A stretch of 64,000 bases of DNA from Wyeomyia smithii. Taxonomy: Eukaryota > Arthropoda > Insecta > Diptera > Culicidae. A program made the translations under genes and the position numbers. Position 1 is the stretch's first letter; every line of letters begins with the position of its first letter. The notes under the pieces were generated by a model. The model did no database searches. It saw nothing but the letters and a program-made list of their open reading frames with translations, and had not been told where the DNA came from. Location: contig NC_073695.1 of assembly GCF_029784165.1 (NCBI RefSeq), positions 53,713,967 to 53,777,966 of the forward strand. Reading direction: 5' to 3'. Of the stretch, positions 23,622-33,800 are shown in pieces.

Positions 23622-23891
23622 TGGTCCCCGTGGCTCTGTGGTTAGCGCTGTCGGTCGGCTAGCTCTCCCACACGGTTGTGATATCGGGTTCGATTCCCGA
23701 TCAGGTCGAGGATCTTTTCGAGCTGGAAATTTTCTCGACTCAGCACTGGGGCACGGTGTATCGTTGTACTTATCCTACAACATGCAAAATGTGCCGAAAA
23801 CAATATCGATAACGAATTCTCTCAACTAACCTAGTTGATCGAGACCGCATTAGCCCCGCAGGCTAGCGTGCGATATTGTTTTTGTTTTTGA
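23622..23891 (+). mobile_element. tRNA-derived SINE
   Basis: The 5' part looks like a tRNA gene: box A TGGCTCTGTGGTTAGCG at 23,631-23,647 and box B GGTTCGATTCC near 23,690. Unlike a tRNA gene it continues into about 190 bases of body and ends in TTTTTG repeats (23,877-23,891). It is therefore an RNA polymerase III-type SINE. The open frame 23,638-23,829 inside it is a by-product. No clear target duplication was found. Confidence 0.72.
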
Positions 23892-24229
23892 GACTCTGTC
23901 AATTTTTATTTCGATATTGATACAGAGAATATCACAGGGAACGGATGGTGTCCATTCACGTCGTCTGTGCTAGGAATGCTCGCATGTAATTGGTTCATTG
24001 TTCGCGTAAGTTTGTCATTGAAACTTTTAATCAATTTTACCGCTTAGCAATGAAATAAGTGTGATAACTAGCATATTACAAAATTGTTCTACATTTCATC
24101 TATCCAACAACATATTAGTTATTGTTATCCATCATGTGGTTATGCTGTTATTAACGTTTGAAATCTGACGCAACATTTGCCAGTTTCATTTCCAATTTTA
24201 CAGAATGCGTCCCAGTATGGTAAACAAAG

Positions 24230-24880
24230 ACGTAGTCCCACGTCTAAAACATATTAAGGCGGAGAAACAGAAATTGATCACTCGAGGTTAAATCTGGCAA
24301 ATACAGAAAGTATGCATCCAATTAGTAGCGCAATTTCTTCAATTTATCGGTCGTATCGCGAACAGAATGGGGTATAGCGTTGTCTTGGTGAAAGAACACT
24401 TTTTCACCATTTGTTAATGTTTCACTTTGATTCCAACGTCTAATAATATTCTCTATAGATTGTTTTACCATGTTCAGGATAATTATTTAATATACGCCTT
24501 ATACTTTGCGAATCTCAAAAAACACTGCTCAACACTTTACCGGCTGATTGTTGCGTTTCCGGGCGCTTGAGATGACCCTCACCAGGCAAAAGCCACTCTG
24601 CTGACAACCGACTGGGTTCAAGATTGTAATGGGCGATACGGGTTCCATCTAATACCACGAATCGCCGCAAAAACTCCCTTTTATTGCGCGTAATTAATTC
24701 TACATTATCCATCGAAAATTTGACACGTTTTTTGATCAATTGTTAAGAAACGCGGCAGCCATCGTGCGGGTAGAATGATATAACCATCGCATTCCTTTAA
24801 GTTGCTCATGGTCTCAACCAGTTTAGTCAGTTTCACTTTGTGGTCATTTAGCAGGATTTCACGATTTTTTGAAGTAGAAT
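24230..24880 (-). pseudogene. mariner transposase remnant
   Basis: Minus-strand frames read the transposase from the helix-turn-helix region (REILLNDHKVKLTKLVE near 24,860) through LTIDQK and REFLRRFVVLDGTRIAHY, then SAEWLLPGEGHLKRP and QQSAGKVLSSVF. After frameshifts come FFHQDNAIPHSV near 24,390 and LPDLTSSDQFLF near 24,280. The three catalytic Asp positions of a D,D34D transposase (LDGT, HQDNA, SSDQ) can be placed. Several stops and frameshifts show that it is dead. Terminal repeats were not located. Confidence 0.82.
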
Positions 24881-24904
24881 ACTTCTCTCAGAAAGTTCCG
24901 CTTA

Positions 24905-25215
24905 ATAGGGATGTGAAATGAAAATCTAAAACCGAAAAAAGTGAAAAATATGTCCAATTGCTAATAAATCAATTAGTATTCGATGGATTTCCTTCGTTCT
25001 TGCAGCAATAGATTGGAAAATCTTCTAATATTCTCCTAAATGAAGATAATTGTAATTTTATTATTCAAACTATTCTACTATTGAAAATAGTCAAGCCTTT
25101 TCAAATCGAAAAATTCGACCTCTGATTGGTCGTTATATGATTGCTTCCCAAGCACGGTCCACAAAATCATATACCTTGCAATTTAAAATATGCTATTTGG
25201 CCTATATAAGAGCAT
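24905..25215 (+). promoter_or_regulatory. Promoter-like dispersed repeat, copy 1
   Basis: Shares a conserved block (AATCGATTGGAAAATC-like, then ACTATTCTACTATTGAAAAT) with 43,060-43,345, 43,960-44,040 and 58,700-58,950. It ends with a canonical TATATAAG box at 25,203-25,210, with an inverted CCAAT (ATTGG, 25,125-25,129) about 75 bases before it. The sequence after the TATA box is CAG/GC-rich and non-coding. It looks like an RNA polymerase II core promoter carried by a repeat; transcription is inferred only. Confidence 0.5.
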
Positions 25216-25259
25216 GTTTCAGCCGAAGCCGCTCATAATAGTTCTAGACAGCGACAACA

Positions 25260-25450
25260 GCAGTCATCCCTTAGCAGCAGCAGTAGCAGTGCAGTGGATA
25301 CCAGCGAAAGCGGATAGCGGCCACAACTGTGGCATAGCAATGGATAGCGCAATAGCTGCAGCGGATCCCAGCATCGATAGCAGCTGGGCCAGCGGATACC
25401 AATGGCAGCGTATAGCGGCCACAACTGTGACATGGCTAAGGATTGCGTAG
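25260..25450. repeat. GC-rich imperfect repeat after TATA box
   Basis: CAG-rich sequence containing a duplicated block of about 40 bases, starting near 25,297 and 25,398 (shared piece ATAGCGGCCACAACTGTG). It is open in several frames on both strands (25,190-25,450 plus, 25,233-25,511 minus), which is typical of low-complexity repeats rather than a gene. Confidence 0.55.
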
Positions 25451-25469
25451 CAGTTGCAGTGGGTATATC

Positions 25470-25690
25470 CGACCATGAAGCATTTATACAATAATAAAAT
25501 AAAAATTGCAATCGGCCCTTTTCAAGGCTACTAAATGTTTTTGGAAGAGCATAATGAATGTTTATTATTAAACTGCAACTGTGGTTGGATGCTGCTGCAA
25601 ATGCACAGCAGTGTGATGTTTATTACGATTTGTTGATACTGTGCTTAACAAGCGGTATATACGAAACAAATCCGATTTCAAACAGAAAAG
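25470..25690 (+). repeat. Duplicated 220-bp block, copy 1
   Basis: Matches 26,217-26,445 at high identity (for example GCACAGCAGTGTGATGTTTA and TTGATACTGTGC). It contains GGCCCTTTTCAAGGCT at about 25,515, which resembles the stem-loop at the 3' end of replication-dependent histone mRNAs, though one stem pair is broken. Confidence 0.8.
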
Positions 25691-26104
25691 TTCGGCACGT
25701 TCTGCTCACGATGGTGAATCAGTTTTAGAAAATTCACAACACTTCATTCACAAGGATGTAACGCCTTGAAGAAGACGGTTATAGTTTGACATCACAGCAG
25801 AATTTCGACCTTCATACTCATGTCTACCATCGGCAATATCAAACACGCAACAATCTGCTCCCATGCGACATGGGGACGGGAACATTTCTTCATCCAAGCC
25901 GCGCAACACGACACAATACATGTTATTTTGTTGCCTCTATGAGAGCTCTATCGGTCCGGCTAAACAGAATGTCCACATGAAATCATTTTTGTACATCTGT
26001 GTTACGAAACTGAGAAAATCTGTAGGAACTGAAAATAAAGGCGGGCCAGAATGAATGAAATGTGTTTTCGTACATTAATATTACGACATACGAAATAAAA
26101 TTTT

Positions 26105-26182
26105 ACGAACGGTGTAGAATGGTATAACTGGAAATAATTAAGTCCCACCTTTTTTTCCAGTTATACCATTCCACAACGTTCG
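26105..26182. repeat. Hairpin with about 28-bp arms
   Basis: GAATGGTATAACTGGAAA (26,117-26,134) pairs exactly with 26,154-26,171, and flanking bases extend the stem with a few mismatches. The loop is about 19 bases. Size and shape resemble a pre-miRNA or a tiny fold-back MITE; the sequence alone cannot decide. Confidence 0.65.
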
Positions 26183-26216
26183 AAAAATTTGTTATATCAG
26201 AGCGGATATCGCACGC

Positions 26217-26445
26217 AATCTGACCATGAAGCATTTATGCGATAATTGAATGAAAATTGCAATTGCTGCAATCGGCCTTTTTCGAGGCTACTAAATGTAT
26301 TTGGAAGAGCATACTGAATGGTTATTACTAAACTGCAACTGTGGTTTGATGCTGCTGCCAATGCACAGCAGTGTGATGTTTATTACGATTTGTTGATACT
26401 GTGCATAACAAGCGGTATATATGAAACAAATCCGATTTCAAAATG
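26217..26445 (+). repeat. Duplicated 220-bp block, copy 2
   Basis: Partner of 25,470-25,690 in the same orientation, about 750 bases downstream. Here the stem-loop-like piece is GGCCTTTTTCGAGGCT, whose arms can pair fully if G-U pairs are allowed. It is followed by a short array of TCTTTCTTGTAAAAGTA units (26,468-26,530) and a CGGTCGTGGCTTTGC motif that recurs near 36,879 and 59,251. Confidence 0.8.
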
Positions 26446-26569
26446 ACTGACACGCAAGCTGCCGGGTTATCTTTCTTGTAAAAGTATCTTTCTTGTAAAA
26501 GTATTCTATCTTTCTCGTAAAAGTATTCTACTTGCGGTCGTGGCTTTGCACACAACCCTCCTGTGATTT

Positions 26570-27080
26570 TTTATTCAATTTAAAATTTTAAAATCTTATT
26601 GAAGACATCACAAAGAAAGGTTTTCCTATTGATAAAATATTCTTCAAGAATAGGTTTTCCAACCTTAAAGTTATTAATTTTCCAAAGCAGGCACTCACCA
26701 CTTAATTGGTGTTACACCAGATACAACATTATCAGCAAACAAAAGAAAAGATTCCACTTTACTTTTGTTTACATTTCCTAAAATTTAATTCTTAAATGTA
26801 AGTATCATGTTTCAATGGTAATTTCTATTTAATGAAAAACAATGCTCAATTTTTCTTCAATACAATATTTTGTGAAAACCTGTGGTAGAATTAAAAAAAA
26901 ACATTTATTTTAGAAACAAAAACGTCCTACAGAAAATTTGATCAATAAAAAAACCTTTGTTAATGTTAGAACCTAAAAATTTTTAAGTATTTTTTTCAGA
27001 AATACGCTGGAATAATCAAATTTGAAATCAAAATATAGGTACTCATTTACCAACAACGCAATTTATATTTTCAAATGCAA
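26570..27080. other. No gene recognised
   Basis: AT-rich DNA between a repeat and a possible minus-strand exon; no motif seen. Confidence 0.4.
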
Positions 27081-27087
27081 AACGAAC

Positions 27088-27263
27088 CTGCCTGCCAACA
27101 TTGCTGCTTGAACCGGATTTTTAAAAGATTTCTTGACGAGTTCCCAGTCCCACGCAACGAGCAGTGATCCAATGGCACGAAAGTTTAAATTTTTGCATGC
27201 TAAACTTATGCCTGTGAACAATTTCTGTGTGCACACTTGAGATGGAATGAGCCATTGAAAATC
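27088..27263 (-). CDS. Possible internal exon of a minus-strand gene
   Basis: On the minus strand a T-rich tract ending TTTTTTCAG comes directly before 27,263, and a GTT donor follows CAGGCAG at 27,088. Between them is a 176-nt open stretch with balanced composition encoding, among others, FQWLIPSQVCTQKLF and LLVAWDWELVKKSFKN, while both flanks are AT-rich low-complexity DNA. I cannot name the protein and found no neighbouring exons. If real, its gene lies head to head with the MARCH gene, whose first coding exon starts 440 bases away. Confidence 0.35.
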
Positions 27264-27705
27264 CTGAAAAAAACTTGAAACTAGAAAAATACTATAAAAC
27301 ATCATCTTCAAGAAATTATGTGAACAAAAAAATATCATCTTTAAGAAAAAATACCTTACATTCCGCCATGTACTTTTTATCAAAAGTTATAAAAAAGTCT
27401 AGGAAAACTTCAACTTTATTTTTTTTTGACTACAATATCTGGTATTTACTTTTACTTATTCATATTAGTTTCTTTCAAATGACAATACTGGTGTAGAACG
27501 GCTCAGTTTTAAGCAAAGTGAAATTTTTGCAGTTCATATATCCCACTTTCACTTTCCTTGAAACTCTTACCTTTCCCAACCAAATCGAAGTAATCGACGC
27601 TTGTTTATTCCCAATATTGTGGCTCTTTATTTACATCACTTTGTTCGTTTTCGTAAACTCTTCATATCACATTGGCTACAAAAATTCCTGTTTTTATCAG
27701 AAAAA

Positions 27706-27836
27706 ATGACACCGACAGTCGAGACGGGTTCCCAAGACACTGACGAAGATTCTCTCAGCGACACTCTCGACCGACAACCGAGCAGTGTCGACTCCATTAC
27801 GTGCAGGATCTGCCAAAGTGCAACGGAAAAGTCCCG
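27706..27836 (+). CDS. MARCH gene, coding exon 1
   Basis: Encodes residues 1-44 (last codon split, phase 2): an acidic Ser/Asp-rich N-terminus and the first zinc pair CRIC. The donor is CCCG/GTAGGT at 27,837. Five A's precede the ATG, and an acceptor-like CAG ends at 27,700. Confidence 0.88.
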
Positions 27837-30800
27837 GTAGGTACCCAATAGTGCTTTCCCCCATAGAGCACAATAATTGAACAACCGTTCCAAATCACGC
27901 GCCCAGTGTTGCAGTTAAAGATCATTCTCCCGCAGGTAAAACTAATTTTCAGCGGAAGCAAAGCTCTCAATTACGAGGAGGGCAAGAGAAAGCATCCTCG
28001 TCACGGGTGCTGGAATACTTACCTGTGACTCTAATTGGTTCGAGATTGGGGTTTATTTAGCTGCTGCACGAGCAGGAAATACAATCACGTTCTAATTCAA
28101 ATATTTAATTTACACTCTCGCAACCACGTTTTCCGTTTTCTCGTCCGTCAGTGGTTTCTACGTCCAAACGCAGTTTGCTTCGTCAGCATTAACTTGCACA
28201 TTCATACATATGTCTATGTTAGGGTTGCTCAAAAAATTGTTTGTACTGCACCGCAAGCACCGTACGGAACAAAACCATATACAATTTTGTGTATCGACTT
28301 TCGCCGCTTTCTGGCCAAATTGTTCGGCACAGCTTTCTCTTTACATCAGCTCATTAAGAAAAATTTTTACATCCCCATTTTTGTAGCAGCTTGAGCCACC
28401 TTAGTCTACATCTATCACACAAGCAACAGAATTAAAGATAAGCCTTAGTTCCACTTTTGTTATACCTATATGGAAATGGCACAGCCATGCTTTCCTATGG
28501 AAAGGAAAACGGATCTTGCCTTTTCATAGGGAAAAAGCGCAACCGCATCCAAACGGACTCCTGGTTTTCTGCCGGTTACGGCATAGTGAATTTCCTGCCC
28601 TTGTTTCACGTACTGAAGTCTTGTTTGCAACAGTCAACAGTAACTTCAAATGCTTTTCTGCTATTTTTTAATTACAGTTTAATCTCGCCTTGCCTGTGCA
28701 AAGGATCCCTCCGCTACGTGCACCGTGAATGCCTCGAGCATTGGCTCAGCCGGTCCGGTCTTACGTACTGTGAGCTGTGTTTGCATAGGTTCCAAACATA
28801 CTCGACGCTAAGGTAGGTGCTATCGGCATTGGGCTCTCATTATTCTGCAGAGGCCAAACGGATTCACTTGAAGGCAATTAAAGATCTTCACCCCCAATCT
28901 ACGCTGCACATCATTCAGATACATTCGGAAATCGTTTGATGCCGTGCTGGCAAACCTCAGGGGAATCACTTTTGGTGTGGCCTCAAGTTGAAATCTTTCT
29001 GTTTTTGGCTTCTTTTATTTGTTCAATATTTCCTTTATTTTTCAAAAATGTCGTTAAGTTTGGGAAAAATTCACTTCTAGTCATTTAAGTATTTTTTACT
29101 AATTTTTTTAATTCTTGCAGCATAATAAAAAGAATTTAAAATAGAACCAGAATAGATTGAGGTTAAAACAAAATTTAAAATATGAAATTAATTTTGTGTT
29201 TCTTTTTGCCTTTTTTCTAAGTTTATCCTGTATATTCCCTCTGTTTTGTTATGGCTACGCTTAAATTTTGTGTTTATCTTTTTTCAATTTACTACGGTAT
29301 GTGGAATCTATTATCTTTTTTTTTCAATTGATGCCTTTTCTATTTCTATTGCACGTAGTTTATGTTTATGTTCATCTTTTTCGGCATTTGCCTTAAATGA
29401 TTTTAGTCTATCTATTTCCTCTATCACCTTTCCGCCCTTTTGCTTTTTTCGTTAAAGTTCAAATATAGCAGCCGCATTTCATCTCTTCATCCCGCTTTTT
29501 GTTTCCTATTGATTTTTTAGTTAGTAAGTCTATGCTTACTCCTTCTGCTTACGTTTTATCTTTATTTTTTTCCTCTATTACAAAAAAAAACATCTCTATT
29601 ACTATTACTGATACTATTCACTATTTGTATTCTTCTATTTTTTTTCTTTGATTACCTTCTGGATTCTTTTGTATTTTTCAATTTTCTTTGTCCTTTTTAT
29701 TTGTTACTTTACAATTCCTCTGGTTTCATTCTATACGATACTATGTTTACATTTTTTTTAACGCTATCACTCTACATTTAATTTGATAACGTTTTATTTC
29801 TTTGTGTTTTTATTATTAGCCACCTTCCGTTTATTTCTCAATCTCATCATTTTTCGTTATCAAATCCAACTTATTTCGTGTTTTATTTGCCCTATGTTAT
29901 GTTATGTTCAATTTTGTTTAGTCCTATAGTTATCTCTTTTTCTTTACTTGGATTCTTTTGCTTTCTTTTCAAGATATTTGTAGTCCGATTGTTTTTTTTT
30001 TTTCAGTAATACCAAACATCTAGCTGTGTCTTTTTTGTCACATATGATTCCACCTGATTTTTTGTTTAATGTTCCCATCATTTTGAATTTCTCTGTTATA
30101 AACACTTTTCTCTATTTAATTTTATAGACGCTTTCTTTTTCCCCTTTTTTACTTTGTTTTCCATACATTTTCGTTAGGCTTATTCAATGTGATCATCCGA
30201 ATAATTGTTATGATTTTCCGTTTGTTTTTGTTATTCAAATGTTTTTCCTCACTTGAAGCCTCCAATCGAATTTTTCATTCTTTTGTGATTTTCCACCGTT
30301 ACCAAATTTTTCTCCTTATTTTAATAAAAGAGTTTTTTCAATTTGATTTTTCCTTCTCGAAAGTATTTGTGTTTACTTTTGGTTGCCCATGTGTTTTCTA
30401 TATTCCTTTATTAGTTTTGTTAGCTCTTATGTTTTTTTCCACAGATTCTCCTTTTTCCCCAATAACAGCCATTCAGTTTTCATTCTCTCGCTCGTCTCCC
30501 GTTAAAGCAAGTGACAGTCTTCAATTGTGTGAACTTAAAAATAAAGATTGAGGCCATTCGCGTAAGACAGCCGTGACCCTTCAATAACTAGGTTCACGTC
30601 GTCAAAATAAAGCAAAACGATAAGCGGTCCTAAGTGACTTTCCTGCGGTATTCTAGAAGTAGCGTCAAAGGACGTGCCCGGCCCACCGACCGTAGCCTTC
30701 CGATTTCAGCCGGCTGAGCTATGGTGGGCTCCCCCAGTAGCTGATGTCCCATCTTCCATCTGCACCCCACCGTAGATCGTACGCAGCACCTTCCGCTCGA

Positions 30801-33800
30801 AAACCCCAAGGACACGCTGGTTTTCCACGAGCAAGGTCCAAGTTTCGTGGTGTTTCGTAGAGGACTACCACTCTAATAAGTGTTTTGTAGATGGTCAACT
30901 TTGTGGAGCGGCGAATTTCATTCGATCGGAGCGTTTTCTGCAATCCAAAGTAAGCGTGATTTTCGGCCATGATGCGTTTTTTAATCTTACTGCTTGGGTC
31001 GTTGTCGGCGGTCACTAGTGAACCCAAATATGTACACAAATTCTACCACCTCGATTCCGTCATCGTTAGTTAGAATTCGTGGTGGTAGTGGGCTAACAGA
31101 GTCTTCCTTCGAACCTCTACTACTCGTGTATTGGGCTTCTGCCTTAAGTCTGCTATACGTTTCCGTCAAAGTCGAAAGTTACGTGCCATAATGTCGTCAG
31201 AACATCGTTTTTCGTCGTCATGTTCTTTGCGAATTGTTCAGGGTTGTTTGTTCTTTTTGATCGTTTGTAACTTTTGTAACTCTTATTGGGCCTGTCCCAA
31301 CCCTCTGTCTCGCCGTAGGACTATCGTACCAGCACTATTTATAGTCCCCGCTGGCACGGGGACGTAAGGTATTCCCTTCAAGGAACAGCCCCCGCTTTTC
31401 ACTATCAGCATGCGACCGAAGCTTCCACTGGGGTTGATTACCCAATCTTTGGTTACTCGCATCCCAGCCGGCATCCATCTGGGCACGTTTCGACATACCG
31501 TCACTATTGTACGAAGTAAGACAAAGCATACTAGTGGCAGTGGAGCGACCGGCTGTAAATCAGTCAGTACTTATGCAAGCCTAGCCGTGAGCGAGCTAAT
31601 CACAAGTTCGAACATTTTAGCAACAGCACAGAGCGAGGTTAATGCACAATAGTTGCCCACATCGTGTTTGTATCCCCATCTCTTCTTGTGTACTGAAAAC
31701 ATGTACGCTGAGTTCCAAAACAACCGAAAGCGACAGATAGCTGGAAGACATGTAGAAGCAGAGATATCAGGTTTTCAATATGCCATTTAGGAAACGTCGA
31801 CGGAATTTCTCCAGATCCCGGGCTTAGGGATGATTTCAGTTTGCTGCAAATTCTACAAATCATCGTCGTGTTTAAATGAAAAATGTTCAATGTTTGGCCG
31901 AACAGTGCGGTATTACTGGCGGCACGTCCAACGTGATGATCGCTCAGTGTCTCATGAGGCGAATTTCTCGGAGAATAGCTGACAGACGTTCTGCGGGGTG
32001 GATGCCTCATGTTGATATCGGAGAAAGCATCGTTTCGCTACACTTTTGTATGCGTAGTCAATTCTCGCATAGTGACGCTTTGGGGACAGTGTTAGGTTAT
32101 ATTTTATAAAGCGGCTCTCTTCTAGGATTTCATCTGCCCAAGTTCTCTCCTTTGCCACGGCTCTCAAGGCATTTAAGCAATGCGTACCGGCAGTACACCC
32201 GTACTAGTTGGCATAAAATAGACCCCAGTGTGGTCCAAAGCATTATGCCCAGCAACTCCTATCCCTATGCTAAGAGGAAAGGGGGAGCTGTTCTTCTTGG
32301 AGAGGAACTTACCTGAACGTCTGTTACCCAGGTTAGAAGCGGCTCAAACAGCGACTGATCCGGAGCAGACGGCTGAACTATGAAATGCGGTGTCTCGCCA
32401 GCTACACCCAAGATGGCAGCCCCGTCGCGAGACTAGGCATCGCAGCCCTAGTAAGGCAGCATGCTGAAATAAACATTCTACGAACAATCCAGAGATTGAT
32501 ACGAATCGGAACAATCGGTATAGACCTAGGCAATCGAAAATGTACAACGATTGGCGACTCGCTACTCGGAAACCAAATGAAGCTTGTCATAAGGTGAAGG
32601 CCCATTAATGACCGTCTATGCGTATTGAGGATCAAGGGCAGATTCTTCAATTACAACCTTATCAACGTGTACGCGCCGACAAACGATAAAACCGATGACG
32701 TAAAGGTGGAGTTCTATGAGTGCCCACAACACGATATAAAGGTCGTCATCGGAGAGACGAATGCACAAGTCGGGCGAGAGGAGTTCTTTCGTCCCGGAAA
32801 GCCTTCACTCTACCACCAACGACAACGGTTTAAGGTTAGTGAACTTCGTCGTGGCCAGGGGATTGGCCATCTGTAGTACCCATTTTTCACGTTTGAACAT
32901 TCACAAGCACACCTGAAGACACCCCAATGGAGAGGCCTGCTCCCAGATCGACCACATGCTAAACGACGGCCGGCACTTTTCAGACGACATAGATGTGCGG
33001 TCCTTTCGAGGGCCAAAAATCGACTCGGATCATTATCTCGTGGTAGGCAAGATTCGCGGCCGATTGTCCAACGTATTTAAATACGTCAGCGGAAGGAGTT
33101 GCTGCAGAGTATACTCGGAAAGTTGATAGACGGACCGGTGAGCCAGCTGGAGTGGACCTGAACGAGCAGTGGAAGCACATCCATGATGCGTTCAGCGAAA
33201 CAGCGCGAGAAGTGGTAGGCATGACAACGGGAACCACGCGTAGTGGGTGGTTCGATGCTGAGTGTGTATAGAGGAAGAGAAGAACCGAGCCTACGCCAAC
33301 ACGTTAGTAACAGCTAATCGTGTGACGCGTCACATGTGGGAGAAATACCGGGGGGCAAGAGCTGCCGAAAAGAGTCTTCACCGTCGTAAGAAACGTGAGC
33401 ACTACGATCGCGTCCTCGTGGAGGCGGAGAATTGCTTCACCAGGCACGACACGAGGAGCTTCTATAGAATGATCAACGGAATCAGGAACCGGACCGTGCC
33501 ATGTGCAATGACAAGGAGGGAAACCTGATTACCGATAAATCGCAGGTGGCCACCCGTTGGAATCAACATTTTGAAGTGGTGTTGAACGGTGAGGAAGGTA
33601 GGAGAGTCGTCGAAGGGAACAGGATAGAAATTGGGGAGGACGGACAAGCTGTGGACCCGCTAACGTTGGACGAGGTGAAGAATGCTTGCAAAGAGCTGAA
33701 GAACCACAAAGCCGCTGGGAAGGACGGCTTGCCGGTCGAACTTTTCAAAGTTGGGAGCGAGCGGCTGTGTATTGCATATCACTAGATTATCCTAAGGGTG

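Noticed and set aside
23622..23700. Functional tRNA gene
   Set aside because: Box A and box B are good, but the unit continues into a SINE body with a TTTTTG tail, and no clean acceptor stem closes the tRNA-like part.
25190..25511. Overlapping Ala/Ser/Leu-rich frames
   Set aside because: Low-complexity CAG-rich repeat open in many frames; more likely a non-coding repeat.
27601..27705. Upstream start for the MARCH protein at 27,601
   Set aside because: The extra 35 residues are hydrophobic and encoded by T-rich DNA, and an acceptor-like TTTTTATCAG separates them from the ATG at 27,706.
28035..28816. Two 119-codon frames as genes
   Set aside because: The first lies wholly in MARCH intron 1; the second is intron 1 read into exon 2, with only its last 45 codons real.
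29246..30551. Phe/Ser-rich frames in the T-rich tract
   Set aside because: Expected by chance in T-rich DNA; no membrane protein family recognised.
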